This document shows, piece by piece, positions 27,831 to 37,644 of a stretch of 64,000 bases of DNA. Source of the DNA: an uncultured Saprospiraceae bacterium (GTDB taxonomy: Bacteria > Bacteroidota > Bacteroidia > Chitinophagales > Saprospiraceae); assembly GCA_937926205.1 (NCBI GenBank), contig CALEYL010000072.1:367002-431001 (forward strand), in the 5' to 3' direction. A program made the position numbers and the translations under genes. Position 1 is the stretch's first letter. Each line of letters starts with the position of its first letter. The notes beneath the pieces are model-generated. The model ran no database searches. It was given only the letters and a program-made list of their open reading frames with translations, and was not told where the DNA came from.

Positions 27831-29010
27831 AAAGTCTATCCAGTGCTTCCAGCAAAATGGCGCACGCTTCCCGGATTTGTATTTCTGAAATAATGAGTGG
27901 GGGCGCCAAACGCAGGGAGCGGTTGTTGAACAAAAACCAGTCGATAATCAGGCCCTTTTCAAGGCAGTGCCGGATGACGGTCTGCACGGCATCAAAATCG
28001 CTCAGTTCTACGGCGATCATGAGTCCGGCATGGCGTACCTCTGCGATTGCCGGATGCCGCAGCAGTTCTACAAACAGCGCTGCTTTGCCGGCAACCTGTT
28101 CGATCCATTTTTCTTTGATGAGTGTTTCCAGGGTTGCCAAAGCTGCTGCGCAGCAAACGGGGTTCCCGCCAAAAGTAGTGATGTGGCCGAGTATTGGGTT
28201 GTCAGACAGTGCCCCCATCACGGCTTTATCGGCAATAAATGCGGCAATAGGCATGCCGCCGCCCATGCCTTTTCCAAGGAGCAAAATATCAGGAGTAACA
28301 CTGTATTGTTCAAACGCGAATAAGGACCCGGTACGACCGTAACCGGCCTGAATTTCATCGAGAACCATCAACGCGCCTGTTTCTGTGCATCGGTCCCGCA
28401 CCTTTCGAAGGTAGTCATCGGAAGGTTTGCGAACACCCCATTCCGCCTGAACCGTTTCCAGGATGACACAGGCTGTTTTTTCAGTGATTTGCGACAATTG
28501 CTTCGGTTCGTTAAAGTCAATATGGCTAATTCCGGGGAGCAAAGGATGGTACGGCGCTGTGAAGTCTTTGGGCCACATGAGGCTTGCCGAGCCTTGCGTA
28601 CTGCCGTGGTAAGCGTAGCGGCAGGCTACTATTTCTGCGCGTCCGGTGTAGCGCTTTGCCAGTTTCATGGCGCCTTCAGTAGCTTCGGTGCCTGAATTGA
28701 CGAGATAAACGCTGTTGAGTGTATCGGGTAAATGACTGGCAAGGCGGGTGGCCAGTTGGACCTGGGGCGCCAAAATATATTCCCCATAAACCATGGTATG
28801 CCAGTAACGGTCGAGTTGGTTTTTGATACCTGCCGCTACTTTGGGGTGGCGATGCCCCAAAACACTAACGCCGATGCCTGCGATCAGGTCCATATAGGTT
28901 TTTCCCGCAGTATCGTAAAGGTAGAGTCCTTCCGCATATTCAATTTCCAGAGCAAGCGGGAAAGGGCTTGTTTGTGCAAGGTGTTGCAGAAAAAGCTGGC
29001 GTTGGTTCAT
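27829..29010 (-). CDS. Class III aminotransferase
   Basis: A 393-residue PLP-dependent transaminase of the acetylornithine/ornithine/4-aminobutyrate group. Visible are the PLP phosphate loop NSGTEATEGAMKLAKRYTG, the cofactor aspartate in LMVLDEIQAGYGRTG, the Schiff-base lysine in LLLGKGMGGGMP, and TTFGGNPVCCAAALATLE. The substrate cannot be assigned from motifs. Start chosen at MNQRQLFL; nine more residues are possible. The TAG stop straddles the right edge of the element at 27647-27830, so the present C-terminus (LLEALDRL) may differ slightly from the ancestral one. Confidence 0.87.
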   Translation of the reverse strand: MNQRQLFLQHLAQTSPFPLALEIEYAEGLYLYDTAGKTYMDLIAGIGVSVLGHRHPKVAAGIKNQLDRYWHTMVYGEYILAPQVQLATRLASHLPDTLNSVYLVNSGTEATEGAMKLAKRYTGRAEIVACRYAYHGSTQGSASLMWPKDFTAPYHPLLPGISHIDFNEPKQLSQITEKTACVILETVQAEWGVRKPSDDYLRKVRDRCTETGALMVLDEIQAGYGRTGSLFAFEQYSVTPDILLLGKGMGGGMPIAAFIADKAVMGALSDNPILGHITTFGGNPVCCAAALATLETLIKEKWIEQVAGKAALFVELLRHPAIAEVRHAGLMIAVELSDFDAVQTVIRHCLEKGLIIDWFLFNNRSLRLAPPLIISEIQIREACAILLEALDRL

Positions 29011-29065
29011 GTATGAAACTCGGTTGATAGAAGGCAAAAGTAAGGACTGCTACCCGATTGAGGTC

Positions 29066-29097
29066 AAAAAAATAGGGCTGCCCGTTTGGGCAACCCT
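29066..29097 (-). terminator. Rho-independent terminator of the Crp/Fnr gene
   Basis: On the minus strand AGGGTTGCCC-AAAC-GGGCAGCCCT is followed by ATTTTTTT. It stands about 115 bases after the regulator's stop. Confidence 0.85.
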
Positions 29098-29211
29098 GAA
29101 TTGTGTTCATATTTGTTTGGATTATCCACACCGAAAGGATGAAGGCTTTCCCAACGGGGTTGAAACAGGGGTATTCCTTATCAAAACCATTAACATCCTA
29201 ATTCTTATCTT

Positions 29212-29892
29212 TTAATTCAATCGCGACATATCGCGAACCAGGATTTTACCCCGGTTAAAGTATATCAGATCGGATTTTCTCAATTCATTCAGCACCAGTG
29301 TCACCGTTTGACGGGAGGTGCAGGTAATGTTGGCGATGTCCTGATGGGTCAGAGAGTGTTTGAGCAGCATTTCATAGCCAATTTTCCGGCCACGGTCGTT
29401 CACAGATTCTTTGATAAAATCAATGATACGGGTGCGGGCATCTTTGAATATGAGTGATTCCAGCTTGTCTTCGGCCCGGATGAGGCGGTTGCCGATCATC
29501 GACATAAAAGAAGTACACAAATCAAAATTGCTGCGCATCAACTGTTTGAAATCTTCTACTTTAATCAGGTACAGGTGCACGTCTTCGCGTAGTGCCTGTG
29601 CAAAATCCTGACGCTGCAATTCTCCTACCATTCCTAATTCTCCCAAAATGGCTGTTGGATGGATGAGGGCCTTAATCACTTCTTTGCCATCGATGGAATG
29701 GGTTGCAATTTTTACGACACCTCTTGAAAGGAAATACAGGACATCCGAGTCATCGCCGGGTGTATAGAGCACGCCGTACTTGGGGACAATTTTATACTCC
29801 AGCATGTTCGACAACTGCTCGCGCTCGGAAGCCGTCAGCACATTGAACATTGGGAAGTAGGAGATAAAGGCATTTTGTAGATCGACACTCAT
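29212..29892 (-). CDS. Crp/Fnr-family transcriptional regulator
   Basis: A 226-residue regulator: a cyclic-nucleotide-binding beta barrel (about 15-125), a dimer helix, and a Crp-type helix-turn-helix (about 165-215, LTHQDIANITCTSRQTVTLVLNEL). The ligand loop has GELGMVGELQRQDFAQA. The Gly-Glu that contacts ribose is kept, but the Arg-Ser of CRP is Arg-Gln here, so cAMP binding is uncertain. There are no N-terminal cysteines for an Fnr-type iron-sulfur cluster. Two adenylate cyclases in the window (488 and 42290) make a cAMP link conceivable, but nothing ties them together. Monocistronic with its own terminator. Confidence 0.87.
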   Translation of the reverse strand: MSVDLQNAFISYFPMFNVLTASEREQLSNMLEYKIVPKYGVLYTPGDDSDVLYFLSRGVVKIATHSIDGKEVIKALIHPTAILGELGMVGELQRQDFAQALREDVHLYLIKVEDFKQLMRSNFDLCTSFMSMIGNRLIRAEDKLESLIFKDARTRIIDFIKESVNDRGRKIGYEMLLKHSLTHQDIANITCTSRQTVTLVLNELRKSDLIYFNRGKILVRDMSRLN

Positions 29893-30101
29893 AATGCTAC
29901 TGTTTTGGAATGAAAAATAGCCGCTTCAAGATTTTGCATTTTCTATGCTTTTCCCTCTTTTGTTTCGGGGTAACATTCTATCAGACACTAATCATTGCTC
30001 CTCCCCCTATGCGCGGGATGTTTTTTTTGCAGAATTTTTTTTTGATGTCATAAAAAATAGCCATTTCCGGCAGGTTGATGGGAAAATATTTTCGGGAAGC
30101 A

Positions 30102-30132
30102 CTTGCAGGATAAGAAAGTACGGCTATCTTTG
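30102..30132 (+). promoter_or_regulatory. Bacteroidota-type promoter of the initiator tRNA
   Basis: CTTG (30102-30105), a 19-base spacer, then TATCTTTG (30125-30132). This fits the Bacteroidota consensus TTTG-N19-TAnnTTTG with one mismatch. The tRNA starts 17 bases after the -7 element. Confidence 0.7.
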
Positions 30133-30148
30133 CAGTCCTATTTGAAAT

Positions 30149-30221
<73 letters not shown>

Positions 30222-30226
30222 CTACT

Positions 30227-30263
30227 TAAAAGGGAAATCCAGAATTGGGTTTCCCTTTTTTTA
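30227..30263 (+). terminator. Rho-independent terminator of the tRNA
   Basis: AAAGGGAAA pairs with TTTCCCTTT, followed by a T-run. It lies six bases after the tRNA. Confidence 0.85.
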
Positions 30264-30390
30264 TTTCCAGCTCTGGTTAAATCCCTTTTTTTCTCTAATA
30301 TTGCCCATCTTTTCAGGCAACATTGCGCATAAACAGCGTACTGAACCTGGGGGAATACACGTCATACATACCATTAACATCCAATACATC

Positions 30391-32313
30391 ATGAGGAATC
30401 GGGTCATCATAGAAAATGTAAAACCTGAAATTGACAACGGGCTCTTTTTTATCAAAAGAATTCGCGGCGAGCGCGTCGATGTAAGCGCCGACATTTTTTC
30501 TGATGGACATGATGTGCTGCGGGCTGCGCTCCAGTATAAGCACGTCACGGAAAAAGGCTGGACAGAGACCCCTATGACAGAAGGGCTTAACGATTCCTGG
30601 ACTGCCGCTTTCACTGTTGATAAAGAAGGATTCTATGAATATCGTATCGAAGCCTGGGTGGATCATCTCAATACCTGGTACAAGGGCTTTCTGAAAAAAA
30701 AGGAAGATGGTCAGGAGATGTCTGTTGAGCTCAGGATCGGCGCTGAACTGCTTCGAAAGGCGGCGAAAACAAAAACAGACAAAGCTGCAAAACTGGCTAA
30801 AACCCTTGAGGGGAATTATGAAGCAGCCGTTGAAACTGTAATGGCTGAAGACTTTGCAGGCGTAGTTGCCGAATTTCCGTTAAAACAATTCCAAACCTTC
30901 TACGAAAATAACCTTCGGGTGCGGGTAGGACGCGACAAAGAACTGTTCAGCGCCTGGTATGAATTTTTCCCAAGATCGACTTCTTTGCTCCCGGGTAAGC
31001 ACGGCACCTTCAAGGACTGTATCCGCCTGTTGCCGCGCATTCAGGAATTGGGTTTTGATGTGCTTTATCTGCCGCCTATTCATCCCATCGGTCAGCTAAA
31101 CCGGAAAGGGAAAAACAATGCCGTAACAGCAGAAGCCGACGATCCCGGTTCGCCCTGGGCCATCGGAAGTGAAGACGGCGGGCACAAAGCCATTGAAAAA
31201 AAACTGGGAACACTGGAGGATTATCAGAAACTGATTCGCGAAGCAGGCAAACGGGGCATTGAAATAGCACTCGACCTGGCCTTCCAGTGCGCACCAGACC
31301 ATCCATACATCAAAGAACATCCTGAGTGGTTTTTGTGGCGGCCCGATGGCACCATCATGTATGCCGAAAATCCACCAAAAAAATATCAGGACATCGTACC
31401 GCTCAATTTTGAAACCGAAGACTGGGAAAACCTTTGGAATGAGCTCAAAAGCGTTGTCCTTTACTGGGTTGAACAAGGGGTAAGCATTTTCAGGGTAGAC
31501 AACCCGCATACCAAACCCTTCCGTTTCTGGAACTGGTTGATCGGAGAAGTTCAGCGCGATCATCCCGGGGTGCTTTTTTTGGCGGAAGCCTTCACACGGC
31601 CCAAAATCATGGCCGAACTGGCCAAGGGAGGATTTACCCAATCCTATTCCTATTTTACCTGGAGGACCACGAAAAAAGAGCTGGAAGAGTACATGACGGA
31701 GCTGACTCAAACGGAACTGCGCGACTATTTCAGACCAAATTTCTGGCCAAATACGCCCGATATTTTACCTTACGAGTTGATGGGCGCCAACATAAATGCC
31801 TTTGCAAAAAGGCTGTTCCTGGCAGCAACGCTGTCTTCCAATTACGGTTTGTACGGACCTGCTTATGAATTTACCGAGAATTCCGGCAGCACCAGTGGTA
31901 AAGAAGAATACCACAACTCAGAAAAGTATGAAATCCGCCATTACAACTGGGAAGACCGCAACCGGCTCACAGAGGCCATGACGAAGATCAATACCATTCG
32001 TCGGGAAAACCCCGCGCTGCAAACGACCTGGAATATCCAGTTCACCCGCACCGACAGTGATCACCTGATGAGTTACATAAAATACACCGACGATCTCAGT
32101 AATATTATCTGGTGCATCGTCAATTTTGATACACAGTATGCCCAGTCCGGCTTTGTGGAAGTACCAAAGGCCTTGCTGAAAATTACCGGAAGGGTAAACC
32201 TGAAAGTTACCGACCTGCTTTCCGGGGAGAGCTACCACTGGTTCAATGACTGGAACTATGTGGAAATAAATCCCTACAAATCGCCGGCCCATCTCTTTAA
32301 GGTAGAACTGTAA
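30391..32313 (+). CDS. glgE: Alpha-1,4-glucan:maltose-1-phosphate maltosyltransferase GlgE
   Basis: Extends alpha-1,4-glucan using maltose 1-phosphate. The 640-residue protein has the GlgE N-terminal beta domain (about 1-105, RVIIENVKPEIDNG), an insertion helix bundle and a GH13 barrel (about 190-560). The nucleophile is D370 in FRVDNPHTKP and the acid/base E399 in FLAEAFTRPK. YLPPIHPIG and KYEIRHYNW are typical of GlgE. Start at ATG 30391; a TTG-initiated extension to 30301 overlaps the region after the tRNA terminator. The usual partners (treS, mak, glgB) are not in the window. The next gene begins 41 bases later but is functionally unrelated. Confidence 0.92.
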   Translation: MRNRVIIENVKPEIDNGLFFIKRIRGERVDVSADIFSDGHDVLRAALQYKHVTEKGWTETPMTEGLNDSWTAAFTVDKEGFYEYRIEAWVDHLNTWYKGFLKKKEDGQEMSVELRIGAELLRKAAKTKTDKAAKLAKTLEGNYEAAVETVMAEDFAGVVAEFPLKQFQTFYENNLRVRVGRDKELFSAWYEFFPRSTSLLPGKHGTFKDCIRLLPRIQELGFDVLYLPPIHPIGQLNRKGKNNAVTAEADDPGSPWAIGSEDGGHKAIEKKLGTLEDYQKLIREAGKRGIEIALDLAFQCAPDHPYIKEHPEWFLWRPDGTIMYAENPPKKYQDIVPLNFETEDWENLWNELKSVVLYWVEQGVSIFRVDNPHTKPFRFWNWLIGEVQRDHPGVLFLAEAFTRPKIMAELAKGGFTQSYSYFTWRTTKKELEEYMTELTQTELRDYFRPNFWPNTPDILPYELMGANINAFAKRLFLAATLSSNYGLYGPAYEFTENSGSTSGKEEYHNSEKYEIRHYNWEDRNRLTEAMTKINTIRRENPALQTTWNIQFTRTDSDHLMSYIKYTDDLSNIIWCIVNFDTQYAQSGFVEVPKALLKITGRVNLKVTDLLSGESYHWFNDWNYVEINPYKSPAHLFKVEL

Positions 32314-32354
32314 GCTGCAGTCGATAAAAGGGATTTACCAAACAACATAAACAC

Positions 32355-35204
32355 ATGAAAAAAGCAACTACTTTATTTTTGGCTGTGCTGTTTTACAGCT
32401 CCGGGCTGTTGTTGGCGCAGGTCAGCTTTAGCAAAGCCAACGCCGCATTAGGCATGACCAATGCGTACAGTGGCGTGGCCATTGCGGTGGTCGACATGAA
32501 TGCGGATGGGCTGGACGACATTGTTAACCTGAATAATGGCCGTATTTTAAACATTCAATACCAAAAACCGGATGGCTCCGGTTTCACCGCTGTGGAACTG
32601 GGCGCTGTATCAGGCCAGAGCCAATGGAGCATGTGTGTTGCCGATGTGGACAACAACGGTTACAATGATGTGCTCACTGGCGGCCGCTACGACGGCGTCA
32701 AGTTGTTTCAGGCCGATGCCAGTGGCAACAATTATGCCATGAGCATGCTGCCTGGCGCTACGCTGTTCATTCAGGGCTCGAATTTTGCCGACATCAACAA
32801 CGACGGCTGGTTGGATGTATTCGCCTGCCATGACGACGCTGCCGGCAGAATCTGGACCAATGACGGTATTGGGGGCCTTGTGATCGCCGATGGATTAATT
32901 GACCTCAACACCGTACCTGCTTCCGATAACTCGGGCAACTACGGGAGCATCTGGACGGATTTTGACAACGACGGCGATCTCGACCTGTACATCGCCAAGT
33001 GCCGTCAGGGTGTCAACAACCCGGCCGACCCAAGGCGCATTAACGCACTTTATGTCAACGATGGTAACAACCATTACACAGAAGCAGCTGCTGCTGCCAA
33101 CCTGAAATTCGGCGCGCAGTCGTGGACAGCTGATTTTGGCGATATCGACAACGATGGCGACCTGGATTGCTTCATCACCAACCACGACGTACCGAGTATG
33201 GTGTTGCTCAACGATGGTACAGGCGTTTTTACAGACATCACGGCTACGAGTGGCGTGAGCATCAATAGCCTGCCCCTGCAAGGTATTTTCAGGGATTTTG
33301 ACAACGATGGCTGGCTGGACATCATCGTTTCGGGAACGGGAGATCACATTTTCAGAAATAATGGCAACGCGACTTTTACTGAGGTCAGCGGTTTGTTCGA
33401 CAACAGTGAAATTGAGTCTTATGCAATCGGCGACCTGAACCACGATGGCCTGCTCGATATTTATGCAGGTTATGCACAGGTTTATACCACTCCCAGCAAC
33501 ATACCCGATGCTGTTTGGCTGAATACGAGTTCAGCAGGCAACCACTTTTTGTCGGTATCACTGATTGGTACGACCAGCAACCGCAATGGCGTTGGTGCGC
33601 GCATCACCATTTATGGCGCCTGGGGGCAGCAAATCCGGGAAGTCCGCTCGGGTGAAAGCTATGGCATCATGAATTCCTTTTCCCAGAATTTTGGTTTGGG
33701 AAGCGCTACCATGGTCGATTCTATTGTCGTGAAATGGCCTTCAGGGCAAGTTGATAAATATACGGAATTATCGGGCGACCAGTTTGTTACATTGATTGAA
33801 GGCACCTGTATTTCGCCGGATATTGCGATTAGCGCAAACGGCCCGCTCACTTTCTGCACCGGCCAAAGCGTGACGCTCTCCGTTCCGGAAGGATTTTCGA
33901 CCTATTCCTGGTCGAATGGCAATGCCGGCAGTTCGATTGAAGTGACTGCAGCCGGTGTTTACAGCGTTGTTGTCAATGACGATACGGGCTGTTTTGCAAC
34001 GTCAACACCTGTGGCTGTTACGGTGGATCCTGTTGAAATACCCACAGCACTTGCAGTGGGAGACACCCTGTTTTGTCAGGGCGGCAGTGTTGAACTCGTT
34101 TCCAGCGAAGCTTCGAGTTATTCCTGGTCAAATGGTGAAAACACGGCTTCGATTACCGTCACAGAAACGGGAGATTATACGGTGACAACACAAGGCTTGT
34201 GTGCTGAATTTACATCTGCTCCGGTTCACATTGAAGTGATGGCTGCGCCTGCGCCGGAAGTGTTCCCGGATACGGTTATCCTTGCCGGTGATGCTGTGTT
34301 GAGGGCTATTGGCGACAACCCACGCTGGTACGATGCGCCGGTTGACGGCAACCTGCTTTTCGAAGGTGATTCCCTGCTCATTCCTTCGCTTGCTGCCACA
34401 ACGACGGTTTATGTTGAAGATTCTGAATTTTACCCCGGACCAGTTCATTATGGCGGGATTCCTGCCCATGCCGGCAATACCAACTACAGCGGCGACCAGT
34501 TTAACGGCCAGCTTCTTTTTAATGCCTACAAGCCTTTTAATTTGAAAACGGTCCGGGTCTATACGGACACGCCTGCTGAACGTACCATCGAGCTGGTTGA
34601 CCCCAACGGCGATGTGCTCCAATCACGGACGGTGCAAATTGATTCCGGCGAATACGTCATTACGCTCGATTTTGATGTGCCCGTGGCCAACAATCTGGTG
34701 CTTTCGACCAATACAGAAAAAAATATGGAGCAATTGGGCACCAACAGCCCGCGTTTGCGCCGCACCAACGGCCCGGTCAGTTACCCATATGTCATTCCGG
34801 ACGTGATGAGCATTACCGGTTCCAACCTCGGCACAAACGTATACTACTACTTCTATAACTGGGAATTGAAACTTCCGGATGCGGAGTGTATCAGCGAGCG
34901 CGTTCCGGTGGAAGCGGTGCTGGTCATTCCAAATGGTACGAACGAATCGCCTCTGGCAGGTCGTCTGAGCGTTTATCCCAACCCGGGAAGCGGTGAAGTG
35001 TTTGTGGGATTGCCTGCTGAACTCAGTGGTGTAGCCGGTTTGCAGGTTTTAGACCTGAATGGCGCATCCCTGCTGAAGCAAACCGTATCACCCGGTCAGG
35101 TGCAGGCGAGGATTCAGGTGCAGCAACTTCCTGCCGGTGTTTATGCGGTGAAAGTGGAAGATGCCGGTAAGGTCTGGATCGGAAGATTGATCGTCCAGCG
35201 ATAA
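32355..35204 (+). CDS. T9SS-exported FG-GAP/ASPIC-UnbV repeat protein
   Basis: A 949-residue secreted protein. Signal peptide (TTLFLAVLFYSSGLLLAQ). A beta-propeller of FG-GAP/VCBS repeats (about 30-390) carries calcium-binding loops such as DMNADGLDD, DVDNNGYND, DFDNDGDLD and DIDNDGDLD. Then an ASPIC/UnbV domain (about 395-475, NRNGVGARITIYG, VVKWPSGQ), Ig-like domains (about 480-640), a further beta domain, and a type IX sorting domain (LSVYPNPGSG to GRLIVQR). Related proteins are adhesins or CRTAC1-like surface proteins. It converges on the lipoprotein gene across a long hairpin. Confidence 0.85.
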   Translation: MKKATTLFLAVLFYSSGLLLAQVSFSKANAALGMTNAYSGVAIAVVDMNADGLDDIVNLNNGRILNIQYQKPDGSGFTAVELGAVSGQSQWSMCVADVDNNGYNDVLTGGRYDGVKLFQADASGNNYAMSMLPGATLFIQGSNFADINNDGWLDVFACHDDAAGRIWTNDGIGGLVIADGLIDLNTVPASDNSGNYGSIWTDFDNDGDLDLYIAKCRQGVNNPADPRRINALYVNDGNNHYTEAAAAANLKFGAQSWTADFGDIDNDGDLDCFITNHDVPSMVLLNDGTGVFTDITATSGVSINSLPLQGIFRDFDNDGWLDIIVSGTGDHIFRNNGNATFTEVSGLFDNSEIESYAIGDLNHDGLLDIYAGYAQVYTTPSNIPDAVWLNTSSAGNHFLSVSLIGTTSNRNGVGARITIYGAWGQQIREVRSGESYGIMNSFSQNFGLGSATMVDSIVVKWPSGQVDKYTELSGDQFVTLIEGTCISPDIAISANGPLTFCTGQSVTLSVPEGFSTYSWSNGNAGSSIEVTAAGVYSVVVNDDTGCFATSTPVAVTVDPVEIPTALAVGDTLFCQGGSVELVSSEASSYSWSNGENTASITVTETGDYTVTTQGLCAEFTSAPVHIEVMAAPAPEVFPDTVILAGDAVLRAIGDNPRWYDAPVDGNLLFEGDSLLIPSLAATTTVYVEDSEFYPGPVHYGGIPAHAGNTNYSGDQFNGQLLFNAYKPFNLKTVRVYTDTPAERTIELVDPNGDVLQSRTVQIDSGEYVITLDFDVPVANNLVLSTNTEKNMEQLGTNSPRLRRTNGPVSYPYVIPDVMSITGSNLGTNVYYYFYNWELKLPDAECISERVPVEAVLVIPNGTNESPLAGRLSVYPNPGSGEVFVGLPAELSGVAGLQVLDLNGASLLKQTVSPGQVQARIQVQQLPAGVYAVKVEDAGKVWIGRLIVQR

Positions 35205-35230
35205 GGCTGCCATTGCGACCTGATTTGATG

Positions 35231-35333
35231 GGGTTGAGTGAAGTGTTGAATTGGTTGAAATCGTTAAATTGGTTGAATTCGTTACCTGTGTTCAACCAAT
35301 TTAACCTATTCAACAAGCAGCCTCACTCAACCC
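35231..35333. terminator. Long hairpin between convergent genes
   Basis: GGGTTGAGTG...AAATTGGTTGAA pairs imperfectly with TTCAACCAATTT...CACTCAACCC over about 43 bases per arm, with the loop near 35279-35290. The arms carry short internal repeats of TTGGTTGAA. It sits between the stops of two convergent genes and may terminate both. It could also be a small dispersed repeat. Confidence 0.6.
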
Positions 35334-35674
35334 TAACCATCACCCTTCCCTTTTGTTTTGGCCTGTTTGATGCTGTCTAATTTCTCCGGATTATCGCTGC
35401 CGTGATTTATTCTTTTTGTTCTTGTCTTCCCTTTTTTTGGTGTTTCAGGCGTTGGCGCGTTGGGATCTGTTGATTGATGCGCACTGTGCGATGTGCTGTC
35501 TTGCAGCATGTTCGCTGTGTCTCTTTGCAACACAATTTCGTTATCGGAAACAACGGCGCTGCTGTCGGCAGGGGGCTGGGTACTTGTATGGCTTTCATGG
35601 CTTTTGCCGCTGTGACAGGCATTCAGCAAAAGGCAGCACAACAGGCCCTTAATCAGCGAGGATAATTTTCTCAT
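35333..35674 (-). CDS. Small lipoprotein with a charged tail
   Basis: A 113-residue protein with a signal and lipobox (LLCCLLLNAC), then a low-complexity Ser/Thr/Pro region and a Lys-rich C-terminus (PKKGKTRTKRINHG, IKQAKTKGKGDG). No domain recognised. Its start overlaps the end of the upstream T9SS gene by 26 bases, suggesting translational coupling. The stop codon lies at the edge of the long hairpin. Confidence 0.55.
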   Translation of the reverse strand: MRKLSSLIKGLLCCLLLNACHSGKSHESHTSTQPPADSSAVVSDNEIVLQRDTANMLQDSTSHSAHQSTDPNAPTPETPKKGKTRTKRINHGSDNPEKLDSIKQAKTKGKGDG

Positions 35675-37523
35675 TTTTGATGATTTGATTGTTCAATTGG
35701 ATGGTAATCACATAGGCGCCGGATGCTAAATTGGACTTGTTGAAGGTAAACTGGTTGGCGCCGGTATGCGCCAAACCCTGAAAAAGGGGTTTCACCAATT
35801 TGCCCTGCATGTCATAGATGTCGATGCTGATTTCGCCATTCTCTGCAAGTTCAAATTCGGTCTTGAATTCCTGATAAACCGGATTCGGATAGACCTGAAA
35901 ATGGGTATCGGCATTCTGTTCTCCGGCTCCCGTGGTGTTGCCGGTTCCGGTGACTTCCGAAATCCAGGTCCCCCAATTTTGGGAGGTCGTTCCAAACATG
36001 CCGTTCATCCAAACCGTTGCGGCAGTGCTGTTGTGCTTGCGGCACATGCCGGTATAATCGCCCCACCTTTCAGGCTCTCCCCCTGTTGCCGTGTAGTTGG
36101 CGTAGCCGGCTCCGGATTTCACAAGTGTGGATGAGCCCCAGTTCATCCCGTCGTCGCAGCTGACGACCCGGATCTGGGGGTAAATGCTGGCGCCCGTTCT
36201 TCCAAAGCCAATCATAACAGATTTATCGGTTGTCGTTTTGGCAAAGGAGGCTATGGCCGGGTAGGCGTACTCGTATTCATCCAGCCCAAACATAGAGGAT
36301 ACATTGGTATTCGTGCTGACATTCAGGCGGTTGTAGTTGATGCCGTTGTAGCCATCAACATAGTCAGAGTGAAAAACAAAATGGATGATCCCGTTTAAAT
36401 AAAACCCGGATAAAGCCCTGCAATCGCCATTGTCCAATTGACGGTTGGTGCCAAACTGAAAACCATTTCCTGCCGGAGAATAGGCTGTGGTCGGAATGCT
36501 GTAATGGTTGATGGTTTCGTTTGCGGCGCTCATGTCGTTGGTGAGGTCATATAGGTCGATGGTAGAAGATCCCGAACTTTCGGTCGCGACCAGATAAACA
36601 CCCGGGCCATAATTGCCTTGCTGGCCGTAAGAAACGGGCAGCAGCGTAAAAGGATCGGCTGTAAGGTCGTACCAATATTGCCAGTTCAGGACATTGCCAA
36701 TAAATCCATTACCTTTTTCTATCTGAAATAAAAGGGCCTGCTGAAAGTCCCCGTCATTGCTGAAGGAATTTCCGGTGATGTAAAGTTCATTGTTGGAAAC
36801 CGCGATTTTTGGATAATCGAACCAGGTATTGTTACCCACAGGATTTCCGGTAAGCTTGTATTTCCACCAATTGGCATTCGGGTTGTTCGATTGCGAAAAG
36901 CAAATAAGCAGGGCGGTGCTTGACGAACTGCCTGAGCATTCCTGTGCAAAAAAGATGAATTTGTCAGCGCCGCTGTCGTAAATAACAACCGGGTCGCAAA
37001 CACTGGTGATGGACGGGTCATTGAAAAATCCATCGATGGTATTGGTATAGCTGAGTGTTCCGTTGGTATTGTAAATTTCAAAGGAATTGTTGGCCACACT
37101 GACAATTCTGCCGCCGTTGGAAATGGCAATGGAGTTGTCCATGGGGGAATACCCGGTGTTGTTATTGCCGGCAAAATTGGCGCCGATAACCGGCGTAATC
37201 TCAGTCGGGCTTGCAGAAAGCTCCTCGTCGTTTGTTTTGGAAACCGCGTTTATTTTGTGGAGCATCTTCTGAGCCTTGATGGCCTCAAGTTTTGCGTCGT
37301 CTTCCGAATGATGCTTAACCGGCTTGTTGCTTAGCAACGGCTTCCATTTCAGGTCAACAGAAACCGGTCGGATTTCGCCCAGCGGCTTTAGCGTATACTC
37401 GGGTGATTTTTTTGCCTGGCCAATTACTTTTGCCGTGGGGGACATTGGCGCCTTCAGATATTGGGCCTTGCCCGGGATGCATGCCGCGAGGATCAGGCTT
37501 GCGAGAAGGAGTGTTCTTTTCAT
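35649..37523 (-). CDS. T9SS-exported beta-rich protein
   Basis: A 624-residue secreted protein with a signal peptide (RTLLLASLILAACIPGKAQ), a large domain (about 110-525) that reads like a beta-propeller (SPMDNSIAISNGGRIVSVANN, CDPVVIYDSGADKFIFFAQE, WFDYPKIAVSNNELYITGN, YAYPAIASFAKTT), and a type IX sorting domain (FQVYPNPVYQ, MQGKLVKPLF, LASGAYVITI). No catalytic residues can be assigned. Start taken at ATG 37523, where the signal peptide begins. The small lipoprotein gene overlaps its 3' end. Confidence 0.75.
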   Translation of the reverse strand: MKRTLLLASLILAACIPGKAQYLKAPMSPTAKVIGQAKKSPEYTLKPLGEIRPVSVDLKWKPLLSNKPVKHHSEDDAKLEAIKAQKMLHKINAVSKTNDEELSASPTEITPVIGANFAGNNNTGYSPMDNSIAISNGGRIVSVANNSFEIYNTNGTLSYTNTIDGFFNDPSITSVCDPVVIYDSGADKFIFFAQECSGSSSSTALLICFSQSNNPNANWWKYKLTGNPVGNNTWFDYPKIAVSNNELYITGNSFSNDGDFQQALLFQIEKGNGFIGNVLNWQYWYDLTADPFTLLPVSYGQQGNYGPGVYLVATESSGSSTIDLYDLTNDMSAANETINHYSIPTTAYSPAGNGFQFGTNRQLDNGDCRALSGFYLNGIIHFVFHSDYVDGYNGINYNRLNVSTNTNVSSMFGLDEYEYAYPAIASFAKTTTDKSVMIGFGRTGASIYPQIRVVSCDDGMNWGSSTLVKSGAGYANYTATGGEPERWGDYTGMCRKHNSTAATVWMNGMFGTTSQNWGTWISEVTGTGNTTGAGEQNADTHFQVYPNPVYQEFKTEFELAENGEISIDIYDMQGKLVKPLFQGLAHTGANQFTFNKSNLASGAYVITIQLNNQIIKNEKIILAD

Positions 37524-37644
37524 TTCTTGTAATGGATTGGTGTTGGAATTGGTTTGTGGAACCACTTAAAATCTTGCTCGCTTTACAACGTAAAGGGCCC
37601 CGGTTCAAGTGTATGATTGATTGAGAGAGGCGGCGCTATTCCAT

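Noticed and set aside
29212..29892. Calling the regulator an oxygen sensor of the Fnr type
   Set aside because: The N-terminal cysteine cluster needed for an iron-sulfur centre is missing.
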